DNA of 64,000 nucleotides, from contig CAKRHP010000007.1 of assembly GCA_934339135.1 (NCBI GenBank), forward strand, positions 62,001 to 126,000. Direction: 5' to 3'. Under the pieces are notes generated by a model. The model saw nothing but the letters and a program-made list of their open reading frames with translations, was not told where the DNA came from and did no database searches. The stretch is from an uncultured Lachnospiraceae bacterium. GTDB taxonomy: Bacteria > Bacillota > Clostridia > Lachnospirales > Lachnospiraceae. This document shows positions 7,523 through 15,178 of the stretch, piece by piece (within the stretch, counting starts at the first letter, position 1; each line of letters begins with the position of its first letter). Made by a program: the position numbers and the translations under genes.

Positions 7523-9502
7523 ATGGCAGAGAAAAAGAGATTTTATCTGACAACCGCGATTGCGTATACGTCAGGAAAACCGCATATCGGTAACACATAT
7601 GAAGCCGTTCTGGCAGACAGTATCGTGCGTTTCAAGAGACAGCAGGGATATGATGTCCGTTTCCAGACAGGAACGGATGAGCATGGCCAGAAGATCGAGC
7701 TGAAGGCAGAGGAAGCAGGAATCACACCAAAGAAATTTGTAGATGATGTTTCCGGACAGATCAAGACAATCTGGGATCTGATGAATACGTCTTATGACCG
7801 TTTTATCCGTACGACGGATGAGGATCATGAGAAACAGGTACAGAAGATCTTCAAAAAGCTTTATGATCAGGGCGATATTTATAAGGGATTTTATGAAGGC
7901 ATGTACTGTACTCCTTGCGAGTCCTTCTTTACACAGTCCCAGCTGGTGGATGGAAAGTGTCCGGATTGCGGACGTCCCTGCCAGCCGGCAAAGGAAGAGG
8001 CATATTTCCTGAAGCTCAGCAAATATGCAGACCGTCTGATCGAGCATATCAATACACATCCGGAGTTTATTCAGCCGGAGTCCCGCAAAAACGAGATGAT
8101 GAACAACTTCCTTCTTCCGGGATTGCAGGATCTGTGTGTATCCAGAACCTCTTTCAAATGGGGAATCCCGGTAGATTTCGATCCGGATCATGTGGTATAT
8201 GTATGGCTTGATGCGCTCAGCAACTATATCACCGGTCTCGGTTATGATGTGGACGGAGAGAACCGCCTCGATGAGAACGGAGAGGATCTTTACAAGAAGT
8301 TCTGGCCGGCGGATCTCCATCTGATCGGAAAGGATATTATCCGTTTCCATACAATTTACTGGCCGATCATTCTCATGGCTCTGGGTGAGCCGCTGCCGAA
8401 GCAGGTATTTGGTCATCCATGGCTGCTGCAGGGCGATGGTAAGATGAGTAAGTCCAAAGGAAATGTCATTTATGCGGATGATCTTGTTGATATGTTTGGT
8501 GTCGATGCTGTCCGTTATTTCGTACTCCACGAGATGCCGTTTGAAAATGACGGTGTTATCACATGGGAGCTCATGGTAGAGCGTATGAACTCTGACCTTG
8601 CCAATACACTGGGTAATCTGGTAAACCGTACTATTTCCATGACGAACAAATATCTTGGCGGTGTTGCAGAGGACAAGGGTGTCACAGAGGATGTAGATGA
8701 TGATCTGAAGGCGGTGGTGATGGCAGCACCAAAGAAGGTGGAGGAGAAAATGGATAAGCTCCGTGTGGCAGATGCCATCACAGAGGTATTCACCATCTTC
8801 AAGAGATGTAACAAATATATCGATGAGACAGAGCCTTGGATCCTTGGAAAGGATGAGGCAAAGAAAGACCGTCTTTCTACGGTGCTTTACAATCTGCTGG
8901 AAAGCATTACCATTGGCGCAAGCCTGTTGGAGTCCTTTATGCCGGATACAACAGACCGTATCCTTGCCCAGATCGGTGCTACAAAGCGTCCACTGGAGAA
9001 GATGGATCACTTTGGTGGTTATGTTAACGGTACAAAGGTAACAGAGAAGCCGGAGATTTTGTTTGCCCGTCTTGATATGGACGAGGTAAAAGCAAAGGCA
9101 GAGGAGATTCAGAAGGCACAGGCGGCAGCCAACGGCGGCGGTGTTCCGGAAAATGTTATCGACATTGAGGCAAAGCCGGAGATTACTTTTGACGATTTCA
9201 CCAAGATGCAGTTCCAGGTAGGCGAGATCATTGCCTGCGAGGAAGTAAAGAAGTCCAAGAAGCTTCTGTGCTCCCAGGTGCGTATCGGCAGCGAGGTTAA
9301 GCAGATCGTATCCGGAATCAAGCAGCACTACTCCGCAGAGGAGATGGTGGGCAAGAAGGTTATGGTTCTTGTAAACTTAAAGCCTGCGAAGCTGGCCGGA
9401 GTTTTGTCTGAGGGAATGCTTCTTTGCGCAGAGGATGCGGACGGTAATCTGGCACTGGTAACACCGGAGAAGGAGATGCCGGCAGGTGCGGAGATTTGTT
9501 AA
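7523..9502 (+). CDS. metG: Methionyl-tRNA synthetase with C-terminal tRNA-binding domain
   Basis: The 659-residue class I synthetase charges tRNA-Met. It has the HIGH-type motif (KPHIGNTY, about 20-27), a zinc knuckle (CTPCESFF and CPDCGRPC) and the KMSKS motif (KMSKSKGN). A C-terminal EMAP/Arc1p-like tRNA-binding domain occupies roughly the last 110 residues (DFTKMQFQVGEIIACEEVKK). The start follows GAGGGACAGCAG. TTGACA at 7446-7451 is a likely -35 box, with a weaker TACTAA -10 at 15-base spacing. No T-box or SAM-riboswitch structure fits in the 109-base gap upstream. Confidence 0.97.
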   Translation: MAEKKRFYLTTAIAYTSGKPHIGNTYEAVLADSIVRFKRQQGYDVRFQTGTDEHGQKIELKAEEAGITPKKFVDDVSGQIKTIWDLMNTSYDRFIRTTDEDHEKQVQKIFKKLYDQGDIYKGFYEGMYCTPCESFFTQSQLVDGKCPDCGRPCQPAKEEAYFLKLSKYADRLIEHINTHPEFIQPESRKNEMMNNFLLPGLQDLCVSRTSFKWGIPVDFDPDHVVYVWLDALSNYITGLGYDVDGENRLDENGEDLYKKFWPADLHLIGKDIIRFHTIYWPIILMALGEPLPKQVFGHPWLLQGDGKMSKSKGNVIYADDLVDMFGVDAVRYFVLHEMPFENDGVITWELMVERMNSDLANTLGNLVNRTISMTNKYLGGVAEDKGVTEDVDDDLKAVVMAAPKKVEEKMDKLRVADAITEVFTIFKRCNKYIDETEPWILGKDEAKKDRLSTVLYNLLESITIGASLLESFMPDTTDRILAQIGATKRPLEKMDHFGGYVNGTKVTEKPEILFARLDMDEVKAKAEEIQKAQAAANGGGVPENVIDIEAKPEITFDDFTKMQFQVGEIIACEEVKKSKKLLCSQVRIGSEVKQIVSGIKQHYSAEEMVGKKVMVLVNLKPAKLAGVLSEGMLLCAEDADGNLALVTPEKEMPAGAEIC

Positions 9503-9522
9503 AAATCAGATAATATAGAGTG

Positions 9523-9557
9523 AAGAGGGAGCTGTCACGGTGTGGCAGCTCCCTCTT
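9523..9557. terminator. Hairpin between convergent metG and PAP2 genes
   Basis: A 12-bp perfect stem (9523-9534 with 9546-9557) plus three inner pairs sits between two converging genes. Neither side has a strong T run, so it is a probable bidirectional terminator rather than a textbook one. Confidence 0.6.
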
Positions 9558-9594
9558 GCAAAAATAAAAATTTGTCTTGTTTTCTTTATGTTCT

Positions 9595-10224
9595 TTATTT
9601 CCAAATTTTCCGTATCTTTCCCGCAATCCAGAATCCCACCTCAAATACCGCTATCCCTCCAAACACATCCACGATCACATGCTGCTTGATCAGCAGGGTT
9701 GATGCAAAAACGCCCAAAGACATTAAAACCGTAACGACTTTGTAGGTGCGGTTTGATTTTTTTAAGAGAAAGGCGGCACGGATGCATGCCCAGCTTTCCA
9801 GACAGTGAATAGACGGAAAAAGATTGACCGGGGTATCAATGGTGTAGATCAGTTGAACCAGACGGCTGCACAGATCAGTCCCGGTGATCTCCGGACGGAT
9901 GAGTGTGGTTGGAAACAGCAGAAAAAAGAACAGACAGATTATTTTGGCGCAGATATTACCGATTGCAAAGCGATAACACAGCTCCTGGCTGTCTCTGGCA
10001 ATGAGAATATAACTGATAACCCATTGTGCGAATGCCAAAACATAAAAAAGCACAAAAGGAGCCACAAAGGGAAGGGCTCTGTCGATGGGGGTCTCCCAGA
10101 TGGAAAAGGTCAGAAAACGGCGAAGCTGTCCGACTCCGGTATAGACGCAGGTATTGACCAGAAGAGCCATTCCCAGTGGGAGAATCGCATATTTTGGTAT
10201 CCATGATTTAAGCCTGTTTTGCAT
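9595..10224 (-). CDS. PAP2-superfamily membrane phosphatase/phosphotransferase
   Basis: The 209-residue membrane protein has five to six hydrophobic segments. It carries the two recognisable PAP2 motifs: FPSIHCLESW (the PSxH element) and KQHVIVDVFGG (the His...Asp element near the C-terminus). Family enzymes remove or transfer phosphate on lipid or isoprenoid phosphates at the membrane. It is the last gene of a four-gene phospholipid operon and its start overlaps the end of psd by 17 bases. A lipid substrate such as phosphatidate is therefore likely, but its exact reaction is unknown. Confidence 0.82.
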   Translation of the reverse strand: MQNRLKSWIPKYAILPLGMALLVNTCVYTGVGQLRRFLTFSIWETPIDRALPFVAPFVLFYVLAFAQWVISYILIARDSQELCYRFAIGNICAKIICLFFFLLFPTTLIRPEITGTDLCSRLVQLIYTIDTPVNLFPSIHCLESWACIRAAFLLKKSNRTYKVVTVLMSLGVFASTLLIKQHVIVDVFGGIAVFEVGFWIAGKIRKIWK

Positions 10225-11026
10225 GTCCGATCACCTCTCCCATTTTTACTGTGGTTTCTTTTCCTAATAGAGAATGTTCCAAAAGGTCCTGACGGATCTG
10301 CACCTGATCCGGTTCGATCAACACAATGATCGTGGAGCCGCCATATTGAAAAAATCCCTTTTCTTTGCCACGGACGGCAGTTCCCTCACCCTCGTGATTT
10401 ACAATGCGTCCCACCAGCATAGCGCCTACCTCCATCTGGGCGACAGTACCGAAATGAGAGGTCCGGATCAGGGTGTATTCCCGGCTGTTTTCGGTGAAAA
10501 CAGGTACCTGCTCCAGGGCAATGGGACGTACCGTGTGAAGGATGCCCGGGATAAAAAAGTTTTTGCTTTTGGCTCCGGAGTCCACATAGCAGTAGCGGTG
10601 GTAATGATCAACGCAAAGACGGAAGACAAGACAGTATCCGCTTTGATAGCGGGCTGCCAGCTTTTTGCTGTGCAGCAGAGATGGTAATGTGTAATGGCTC
10701 TGCTTGATGGGCAGAACTGTGTCTCCCTGAACCGGCCAGACTGATAAAAGACCATCGCATGGGGCGATCAGATGCTTCGGATCCCGGTCAATAGGGCGAA
10801 GTCCCTCCCGGATCCTTCGGGAGAAGAAATCGTTAAAGCTATGCACATTGTCCATTTCATAGTCCGAAAGCTTAATGTGGTTATGACGGGCAAATGGTCT
10901 GACCAGAAAATGGGACAGAGTGGAATCCAGAAAAACACCGCAGGCTCTGGATAGTGCTGGGGCAGTCAGGGGCTTTAGAAGCAGTCTGCCCGGTGTCGTA
11001 TGATAAAGAAAATGAAGTGTGTCCAT
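10208..11026 (-). CDS. psd: Phosphatidylserine decarboxylase proenzyme
   Basis: The 272-residue enzyme converts phosphatidylserine to phosphatidylethanolamine at the membrane. The clostridial type is recognised by FLYHTTPGRLLLKPL at the start, FNDFFSRRI, the His-rich DHYHRYCY and GILHTVRPIA. Near the C-terminus, GFFQYGGST holds the Gly-Ser self-cleavage site that generates the pyruvoyl cofactor. Start 11026 is preferred because GGAG lies 6 bases upstream; the frame stays open 28 codons further without a ribosome site. It follows the PS synthase gene that supplies its substrate. Confidence 0.93.
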   Translation of the reverse strand: MDTLHFLYHTTPGRLLLKPLTAPALSRACGVFLDSTLSHFLVRPFARHNHIKLSDYEMDNVHSFNDFFSRRIREGLRPIDRDPKHLIAPCDGLLSVWPVQGDTVLPIKQSHYTLPSLLHSKKLAARYQSGYCLVFRLCVDHYHRYCYVDSGAKSKNFFIPGILHTVRPIALEQVPVFTENSREYTLIRTSHFGTVAQMEVGAMLVGRIVNHEGEGTAVRGKEKGFFQYGGSTIIVLIEPDQVQIRQDLLEHSLLGKETTVKMGEVIGHAKQA

Positions 11027-11128
11027 AATATTCTCCATTTCTGAGGGATTTGCTGCGAAGAGGCGAAGGGAAATATGTGAAGGTAATCTCACTTCTGCCA
11101 TCAGAGTCATTTGCTTTTGGATAAATGA

Positions 11129-11833
11129 TTAATGTCTCAGCCACAACAGTTTTAGGATCAGAATAATAAACTCCACGGTACCAAAGACGATTAACAGGGC
11201 AATGCCGCGGTTCTGCGGTTTTTTGATCTGTATTTTGGACAGGAAGAAAAGCCCGGTCAGGATCATTACTCCAAAGTAAAGGAGTGTCAGATCGGCGCGA
11301 AGCAGAAGGTGGAACAGAAGTACCGCAGGAAAGATCAGGGCTGCAGATGTCACAGGCAGACCGGTGTATATCTTGGCTCCCGTCTCATCGCGGTTCTGAT
11401 CCTCCTCCTCCATGACATTGAAATATGCAAGGCGGATCATTGCTGCCAGCACATATAGTACAGCGATAAATGTCAGGACGATCTGTGTCGGTTTCTGATA
11501 ATGTGTCAGCACATAACAGGTAAATCCGGAAAGTCCCGGCGTGCGGATGGCGTATCGGAGCATGGAAATCCCAATACAGGCAGGAAGCAGACCAAATGCA
11601 ATCAGATCCGATAAAGAATCAATCTGAATACCGAAATTTTTCATTTGATCCGTGCGATCCTTTTTGGTGCGGGCAACCTTTCCGTCGAAGGTATCACACA
11701 AACCCGAAAAAAGCAGAAAGAACATTCCAAGATAAGGGTGTCCGATCCCGTTCAGGCATAGCATAATGCCGGTGGCTCCCGACATCAGTGAAAGGTAGGT
11801 AAGAACTACTGTGTAATCATAAAATCCAATCAT
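11129..11833 (-). CDS. pssA: CDP-diacylglycerol-serine O-phosphatidyltransferase
   Basis: The 234-residue integral membrane enzyme makes phosphatidylserine from CDP-diacylglycerol and serine. The CDP-alcohol phosphatidyltransferase motif is present as DTFDGKVAR, then GIQIDSLSD, with all four Asp residues. The stretch between AR and the Gly is about four residues longer than in the Bacillus form. The start at 11833 has GGAG 8 bases upstream; an ATG two codons earlier overlaps the flippase-like gene's stop as ATGA. Psd lies directly downstream, so the pair forms a full route to phosphatidylethanolamine. Confidence 0.9.
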   Translation of the reverse strand: MIGFYDYTVVLTYLSLMSGATGIMLCLNGIGHPYLGMFFLLFSGLCDTFDGKVARTKKDRTDQMKNFGIQIDSLSDLIAFGLLPACIGISMLRYAIRTPGLSGFTCYVLTHYQKPTQIVLTFIAVLYVLAAMIRLAYFNVMEEEDQNRDETGAKIYTGLPVTSAALIFPAVLLFHLLLRADLTLLYFGVMILTGLFFLSKIQIKKPQNRGIALLIVFGTVEFIILILKLLWLRH

Positions 11834-11835
11834 TT

Positions 11836-12891
11836 TCATTTCTCCATTTTCATTTTTCTTTTGCGAAGTACAATATAACCTGCGATCACCGTGATCAGGC
11901 TCACGAGAATACATACATAGAAGGAAAGTCCGCGGCTTAAGATCTCCAGCTGGAATGCCTCTTCCCTCGGCATAAGCTGGCAATAGCCCTTTAGCATCAG
12001 ATAATCCGTGACTCCCATGCCTCCAGGGATCGGTACGCAGTTTGATCCCAGCACCACGTAGATCTGTGTAGCCAGCAGATGAGGCAGCTTGCGCAGATCA
12101 CCATGCATGGCACCAAAGGAAAACAAGGTCACAATGATCTGGGACATTCTCTGCAGCACATTGAGAAGATATACTTTCCATAGCATTTTGCGTCCCCCGA
12201 GTACGGCATTCACACAATGGCTGTATCTTTCCAGTGAAGAGGAGAGTTTACGCTCGATGCGTCCGGCAAGACGGTGGCAGTGAAGCCGGTGAAGTAATCC
12301 GGCAATACCGAGACAAATGGACTTCATGAGGGCCTGCTTCCGGAGCAGCATATAAAATAATATGCCAAGTCCGGCCAGGATCACGCCTCCCGCCACGATC
12401 AGAATACGACAGGAAATGCTGAAATTAAGAAAGATCTTTGGAAAGATCAGAATGTCCGCAATGCTAATGCTGATGATGGCCAGTGTGTACATGATCAGAT
12501 TCAGCAGAAGAGCCGTCATAACTGCTGTTCCCGGAATGCCATCCTGTACCATAAAAAATGCACTGGCAGGCTGGCCGCCGGAAGCGGAAGGGGTGATGGC
12601 AGAAAAATACACGTCTGCTGCAGAATAAATAAATCCCTGTGTCCGTTTCACGGGATATCCCATATGCCGCAGGATCACCCGCAGAGCATCTCCCTCAAAC
12701 CAGATAAAACCAAGCATACTGATAGCGGCTAGTACGATGCCTTCCCAGGATGCCTCCCGGAGACTGATGATCAGTTCATCCAGAGAAATACCGCTTCCCT
12801 TAAATACAGCGTAGATGGTGATCAAAGCGAGAATCAAAGTGACAATAAAACAGATGATTTTATTTCTATTTTTATGTATGATTTCTTTCAT
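11836..12891 (-). CDS. Lysylphosphatidylglycerol synthase TM-region/flippase-like protein
   Basis: The 351-residue protein has about eight hydrophobic segments and matches the UPF0104/MprF flippase-like family (SPSASGGQPASAFFMV; GGMGVTDYLMLKGY). In MprF this region moves modified phospholipids across the membrane. Here it is free-standing, with no aminoacyltransferase domain. It heads the phospholipid operon and its stop codon is joined to the PS synthase start. An inferred role is translocation of an aminophospholipid made by the next two enzymes. The ribosome site is weak. Confidence 0.8.
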   Translation of the reverse strand: MKEIIHKNRNKIICFIVTLILALITIYAVFKGSGISLDELIISLREASWEGIVLAAISMLGFIWFEGDALRVILRHMGYPVKRTQGFIYSAADVYFSAITPSASGGQPASAFFMVQDGIPGTAVMTALLLNLIMYTLAIISISIADILIFPKIFLNFSISCRILIVAGGVILAGLGILFYMLLRKQALMKSICLGIAGLLHRLHCHRLAGRIERKLSSSLERYSHCVNAVLGGRKMLWKVYLLNVLQRMSQIIVTLFSFGAMHGDLRKLPHLLATQIYVVLGSNCVPIPGGMGVTDYLMLKGYCQLMPREEAFQLEILSRGLSFYVCILVSLITVIAGYIVLRKRKMKMEK

Positions 12892-13069
12892 ATATTAACG
12901 CTTGTGCAAATGCACGATCCCTTGTGATGAATAATGATAACAAGTTACCATATTACTATAACATAAAACAAATGATAAAGGGGTATTATCATTAAAAAGC
13001 AGAAAAATTTAATAAATAGAGAAAATGTTAATGAATCCATCAAAGATATTATGGCAGCAAAAGAAAAAG

Positions 13070-13095
13070 CAGGCAAATGAATTGATATTTGCCTG
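13070..13095 (-). terminator. Terminator of the YHYH/peptidoglycan-binding gene
   Basis: A 9-bp perfect stem (13070-13078 with 13087-13095) is followed, on the minus strand, by a T-rich tract. It lies just past the stop codon at 13107. Confidence 0.7.
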
Positions 13096-13106
13096 CCCCC
13101 GTGTTA

Positions 13107-13550
13107 TCACATCTGAATATGCAGTTTTTTGCAAAGCTTTTTATTAATTTTTCCGTTTACGGTCATACCGTTTTTGCGCTGAAATTGACGGATCGCATTT
13201 CGTGTTTTACTGCCGCAGCTGCCATCCGGTCTGCCACAGTGATAGCCCTTTTTGTTTAACTTTTTCTGTACCGCTCTGACTGTGGAGGCTTTATAATATT
13301 TGGAAACCTTTGTGACAGTCTTGTGAGTGGAGGCTGTGGAAGAGTATGGACAGACACCGTTCGGATGTAAATGGGCAGGATGACCGCCGCAATGGTAATG
13401 ATAGCTTCCTAAACCGCTGACATTGCGATAATCATGATGACCGCCGTAAGCATCTGTTCTTCCAGAATGAGCACCGCATATGGTGTAGGGAATAAGCAGG
13501 CAGACGCAAAGTAATGTTACCATAAGTTTTCGTAATCGTTGATTATTCAT
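13107..13550 (-). CDS. Secreted YHYH-domain protein with peptidoglycan-binding domain
   Basis: The 147-residue protein has a signal peptide (1-25, ending near ICGAHS). A His-rich YHYH segment follows (GGHHDYRN, GSYHYHCGGHPAHLHPNGVCPY), probably a metal-binding fold. The C-terminal PG_binding_1 domain (about 90-147) contains VRAVQKKLNKKGYHCG and RNAIRQFQRKNGMTVNG. It likely sits at the cell wall; its enzymatic role is unknown. The start at 13550 follows AGGAGGAATATT; an upstream in-frame ATG at 13616 has no ribosome site. Confidence 0.85.
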   Translation of the reverse strand: MNNQRLRKLMVTLLCVCLLIPYTICGAHSGRTDAYGGHHDYRNVSGLGSYHYHCGGHPAHLHPNGVCPYSSTASTHKTVTKVSKYYKASTVRAVQKKLNKKGYHCGRPDGSCGSKTRNAIRQFQRKNGMTVNGKINKKLCKKLHIQM

Positions 13551-13646
13551 AATATTCCTCCTTTTTTGATAAATCAGTATATATTCGATTATACTACAAG
13601 CAAAATAGTATTGCAACTTTACAGTGAAAAAAGAAATAAATATTCC

Positions 13647-13663
13647 TTATCGCAACACGATAA
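13647..13663. promoter_or_regulatory. Operator-like palindrome upstream of the -35 box
   Basis: TTATCG and CGATAA flank five bases. Its reverse complement differs by one base from the second site at 13703-13719, so one protein probably binds both. The centres are 56 bases apart, bracketing the promoter. Confidence 0.65.
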
Positions 13664-13670
13664 TTAATTA

Positions 13671-13698
13671 TTGACAAATATAAATCCCGTGCTATAAT
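13671..13698 (+). promoter_or_regulatory. Sigma-A promoter of the DUF2975-HTH-CsoR group
   Basis: TTGACA (13671-13676) and TATAAT (13693-13698) have a 16-base spacer. Matching palindromes lie on both sides. Confidence 0.85.
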
Positions 13699-13702
13699 AT
13701 TC

Positions 13703-13719
13703 TTATCGTGATGCGATAA
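13703..13719. promoter_or_regulatory. Operator-like palindrome at the transcription start
   Basis: TTATCG and CGATAA flank TGATG, immediately after the -10 box and covering the expected transcription start. A bound repressor would block initiation. It does not resemble the G-rich CsoR operator type; the local HTH protein or an unlinked factor could bind it. Confidence 0.65.
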
Positions 13720-13786
13720 ATAATAGCCGTGTCATATAGAACCGGCCGGCGTAGATATGGCACATCAGGGGGGATGATTTTTCATA

Positions 13787-14070
13787 TTGAAAGCAGACAT
13801 ATTAAAAACAAAAATAAAACAACGCCCGGAACAAAAAGCACTTATTTTGATCGCGTTTCTGGCAGCGGCTCTGATCGCAGGGATATTTATATCGGAGCGA
13901 AAAACATTGCAGTCGCAATTTCCGTTAGAGGAGGATGCCATATGCTTCCGGGATACGGGACAGTATCAGGATGTGGTGAGTTATAAATATAAGAGCCGCA
14001 TTTATGTTCCCTATGGGAGACGAAAGGACAGCCGGGGGAGACAGATGCCATGGCGGCAGTATGGAGATAG
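13787..14070 (+). pseudogene. Possible frameshifted small membrane-anchored protein
   Basis: A TTG-initiated frame gives a basic N-terminus, one membrane helix (ALILIAFLAAALIAGIFIS, about residues 19-37) and a plausible outer segment ending YKSRIYVPYG (near base 14014). Beyond that the frame becomes an Arg/Asp/Asn-rich string. It stays open to 14353, overlapping the DUF2975 gene by more than 200 bases. A shift of one base at about 14014 would give GETKGQPGETDAMAAVW and a stop at 14070. I read this as a damaged or mis-sequenced gene. An intact gene with an odd tail is possible. Confidence 0.35.
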
Positions 14071-14141
14071 AGATATAGAGCCTAGTGGAAATAGAGACCG
14101 GGAATCGAAAGACAATAAAAACTACATACGGAAAGGAATGG

Positions 14142-14630
14142 ATGATTATAATGGAACAAAAAACATTGGCAGGATGGTTAAAAATTATTATTATCGGTAC
14201 AGGGATTTGCAGCATCGTGATCGGTGCCCTGATTTTGCCGGAGGCAGGACGGGAGATTGTTGCGGCCAACAAAGAGTTTTCTTCCTGGCTGATGCCGTGG
14301 CTTGTCTTTCTATGGCTGGGAATGATCCCATGTTATGTGGCGCTGGTATTTAGCTGGCAGATCGCAGACCGGATCGGGAAAGACCGGTCCTTTACCATAG
14401 AGAATGCATTGCGCCTCGGCTGGATATCCCGGCTGGCAGCGGGAGATACGGCTTTCTTTTTTGGGGGAAATATAGTATTGTGGTTATGTGGGAAAAATCA
14501 TCCCGGAATTTTGCTGGGAGCATTGTTTATCTGCTTTGTGGGGATTGTGATCGCCGTGGCAATGGCGGTGTTGTCGCATCATACGAGGAAGGCGGCTGCG
14601 CTGCAGGAGGAAAGTGACCTGACGATCTGA
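14142..14630 (+). CDS. DUF2975 family membrane protein
   Basis: The protein of about 162 residues has four predicted membrane helices (IIIIGTGICSIVIGALI; SWLMPWLVFLWLGMIPCYVAL; AFFFGGNIVLWLC; LLGALFICFVGIVIAVAMAVL). Between them lies the conserved-looking RSFTIENALRLGWISRLA. DUF2975 proteins typically precede a small YozG-like HTH regulator, as here, and may act as its membrane partner; the biochemical role is unknown. AAAGGA lies 4 bases before ATG 14142 and 13 bases before ATG 14151, so the exact start is uncertain. Confidence 0.78.
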   Translation: MIIMEQKTLAGWLKIIIIGTGICSIVIGALILPEAGREIVAANKEFSSWLMPWLVFLWLGMIPCYVALVFSWQIADRIGKDRSFTIENALRLGWISRLAAGDTAFFFGGNIVLWLCGKNHPGILLGALFICFVGIVIAVAMAVLSHHTRKAAALQEESDLTI

Positions 14631-14657
14631 CGATACAAGAAAGGAATGAACGGCATT

Positions 14658-14885
14658 ATGGAAGAATTATTACCGGGAGAGATTATATTTAATATTGATG
14701 TGATGCTGGCAAAGCGGAAGATGAGTGTGACGGAGCTGGCGGACCGGGTGGGGATCACCCTTGCCAATATGTCCATTCTGAAGAACGGCAAGGCAAAGGC
14801 ACTAAAGGTGTCAACGCTGATCAAAATCTGTCATGCGCTGGACTGCCAGCCGGGAGATATTTTGGAATATCGGGAGGAGGGATAA
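14658..14885 (+). CDS. Small Cro/CI-type HTH regulator (YozG-like)
   Basis: The 75-residue protein is essentially a single helix-turn-helix domain: MLAKRKMSVTELADRVGI, then LKNGKAKALKVSTLIKIC and ALDCQPGDILEY. This is the compact type that partners DUF2975 proteins. Start 14658 is preferred because AAGGA abuts the upstream in-frame ATG at 14646. It lies 27 bases after the DUF2975 gene and 3 bases before the CsoR-like gene. It is a candidate to bind the twin palindromes at the promoter. Confidence 0.85.
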   Translation: MEELLPGEIIFNIDVMLAKRKMSVTELADRVGITLANMSILKNGKAKALKVSTLIKICHALDCQPGDILEYREEG

Positions 14886-14888
14886 CAA

Positions 14889-15161
14889 ATGAGACGTTGT
14901 ATGGATTCGGACAATCTTCACAGAAGATTAAAAAAGATTATTGGCCAGGTCAAGGCCATTGACCGGATGGTAGATGAGGATGTGCCATGTGAGGACGTAC
15001 TGGCGCAGCTCAATGCGGCAAAGTCCGCACTGAATAAGTGCGGTCAGGTTGTGTTGGAGGGGCATATTAATCACTGCATTAAAGACGCCATTGAAAAGGG
15101 GGATGAGGAGGAGATCAAAAATTTCACAAAGGCGATCGAACGTTTTGCGAATATGCAGTAG
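14889..15161 (+). CDS. CsoR/RcnR-family metal-sensing repressor
   Basis: The 90-residue all-helical DUF156 protein has the CsoR-type Cys-His-Cys ligand set: Cys34 (VPCEDVL), His59 (LEGHINH) and Cys63. In characterised CsoR these bind Cu(I) and release DNA. No copper ATPase, chaperone or sulfur-transfer gene lies beside it, so its regulon is elsewhere. GGAGGGATAACAA precedes the ATG. It is probably co-transcribed with the HTH gene 3 bases upstream. Confidence 0.88.
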   Translation: MRRCMDSDNLHRRLKKIIGQVKAIDRMVDEDVPCEDVLAQLNAAKSALNKCGQVVLEGHINHCIKDAIEKGDEEEIKNFTKAIERFANMQ

Positions 15162-15178
15162 GTTTTGATGAGTTATAC

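Noticed and set aside
7571..9328. A 585-codon open frame on the minus strand opposite metG
   Set aside because: It lies wholly antisense to a certain housekeeping gene, its composition is Cys/His/Leu-rich and unlike any protein family, and it has no ribosome site. It reflects codon bias of the plus strand.
12979..13080. A short plus-strand frame ending in a charged helix-like sequence (NVNESIKDIMAAKEKAGK)
   Set aside because: A GGGG-rich ribosome-like site is present, but the only start near it would be ATT. It overlaps the terminator of the opposite gene, so it is more likely chance or a remnant.
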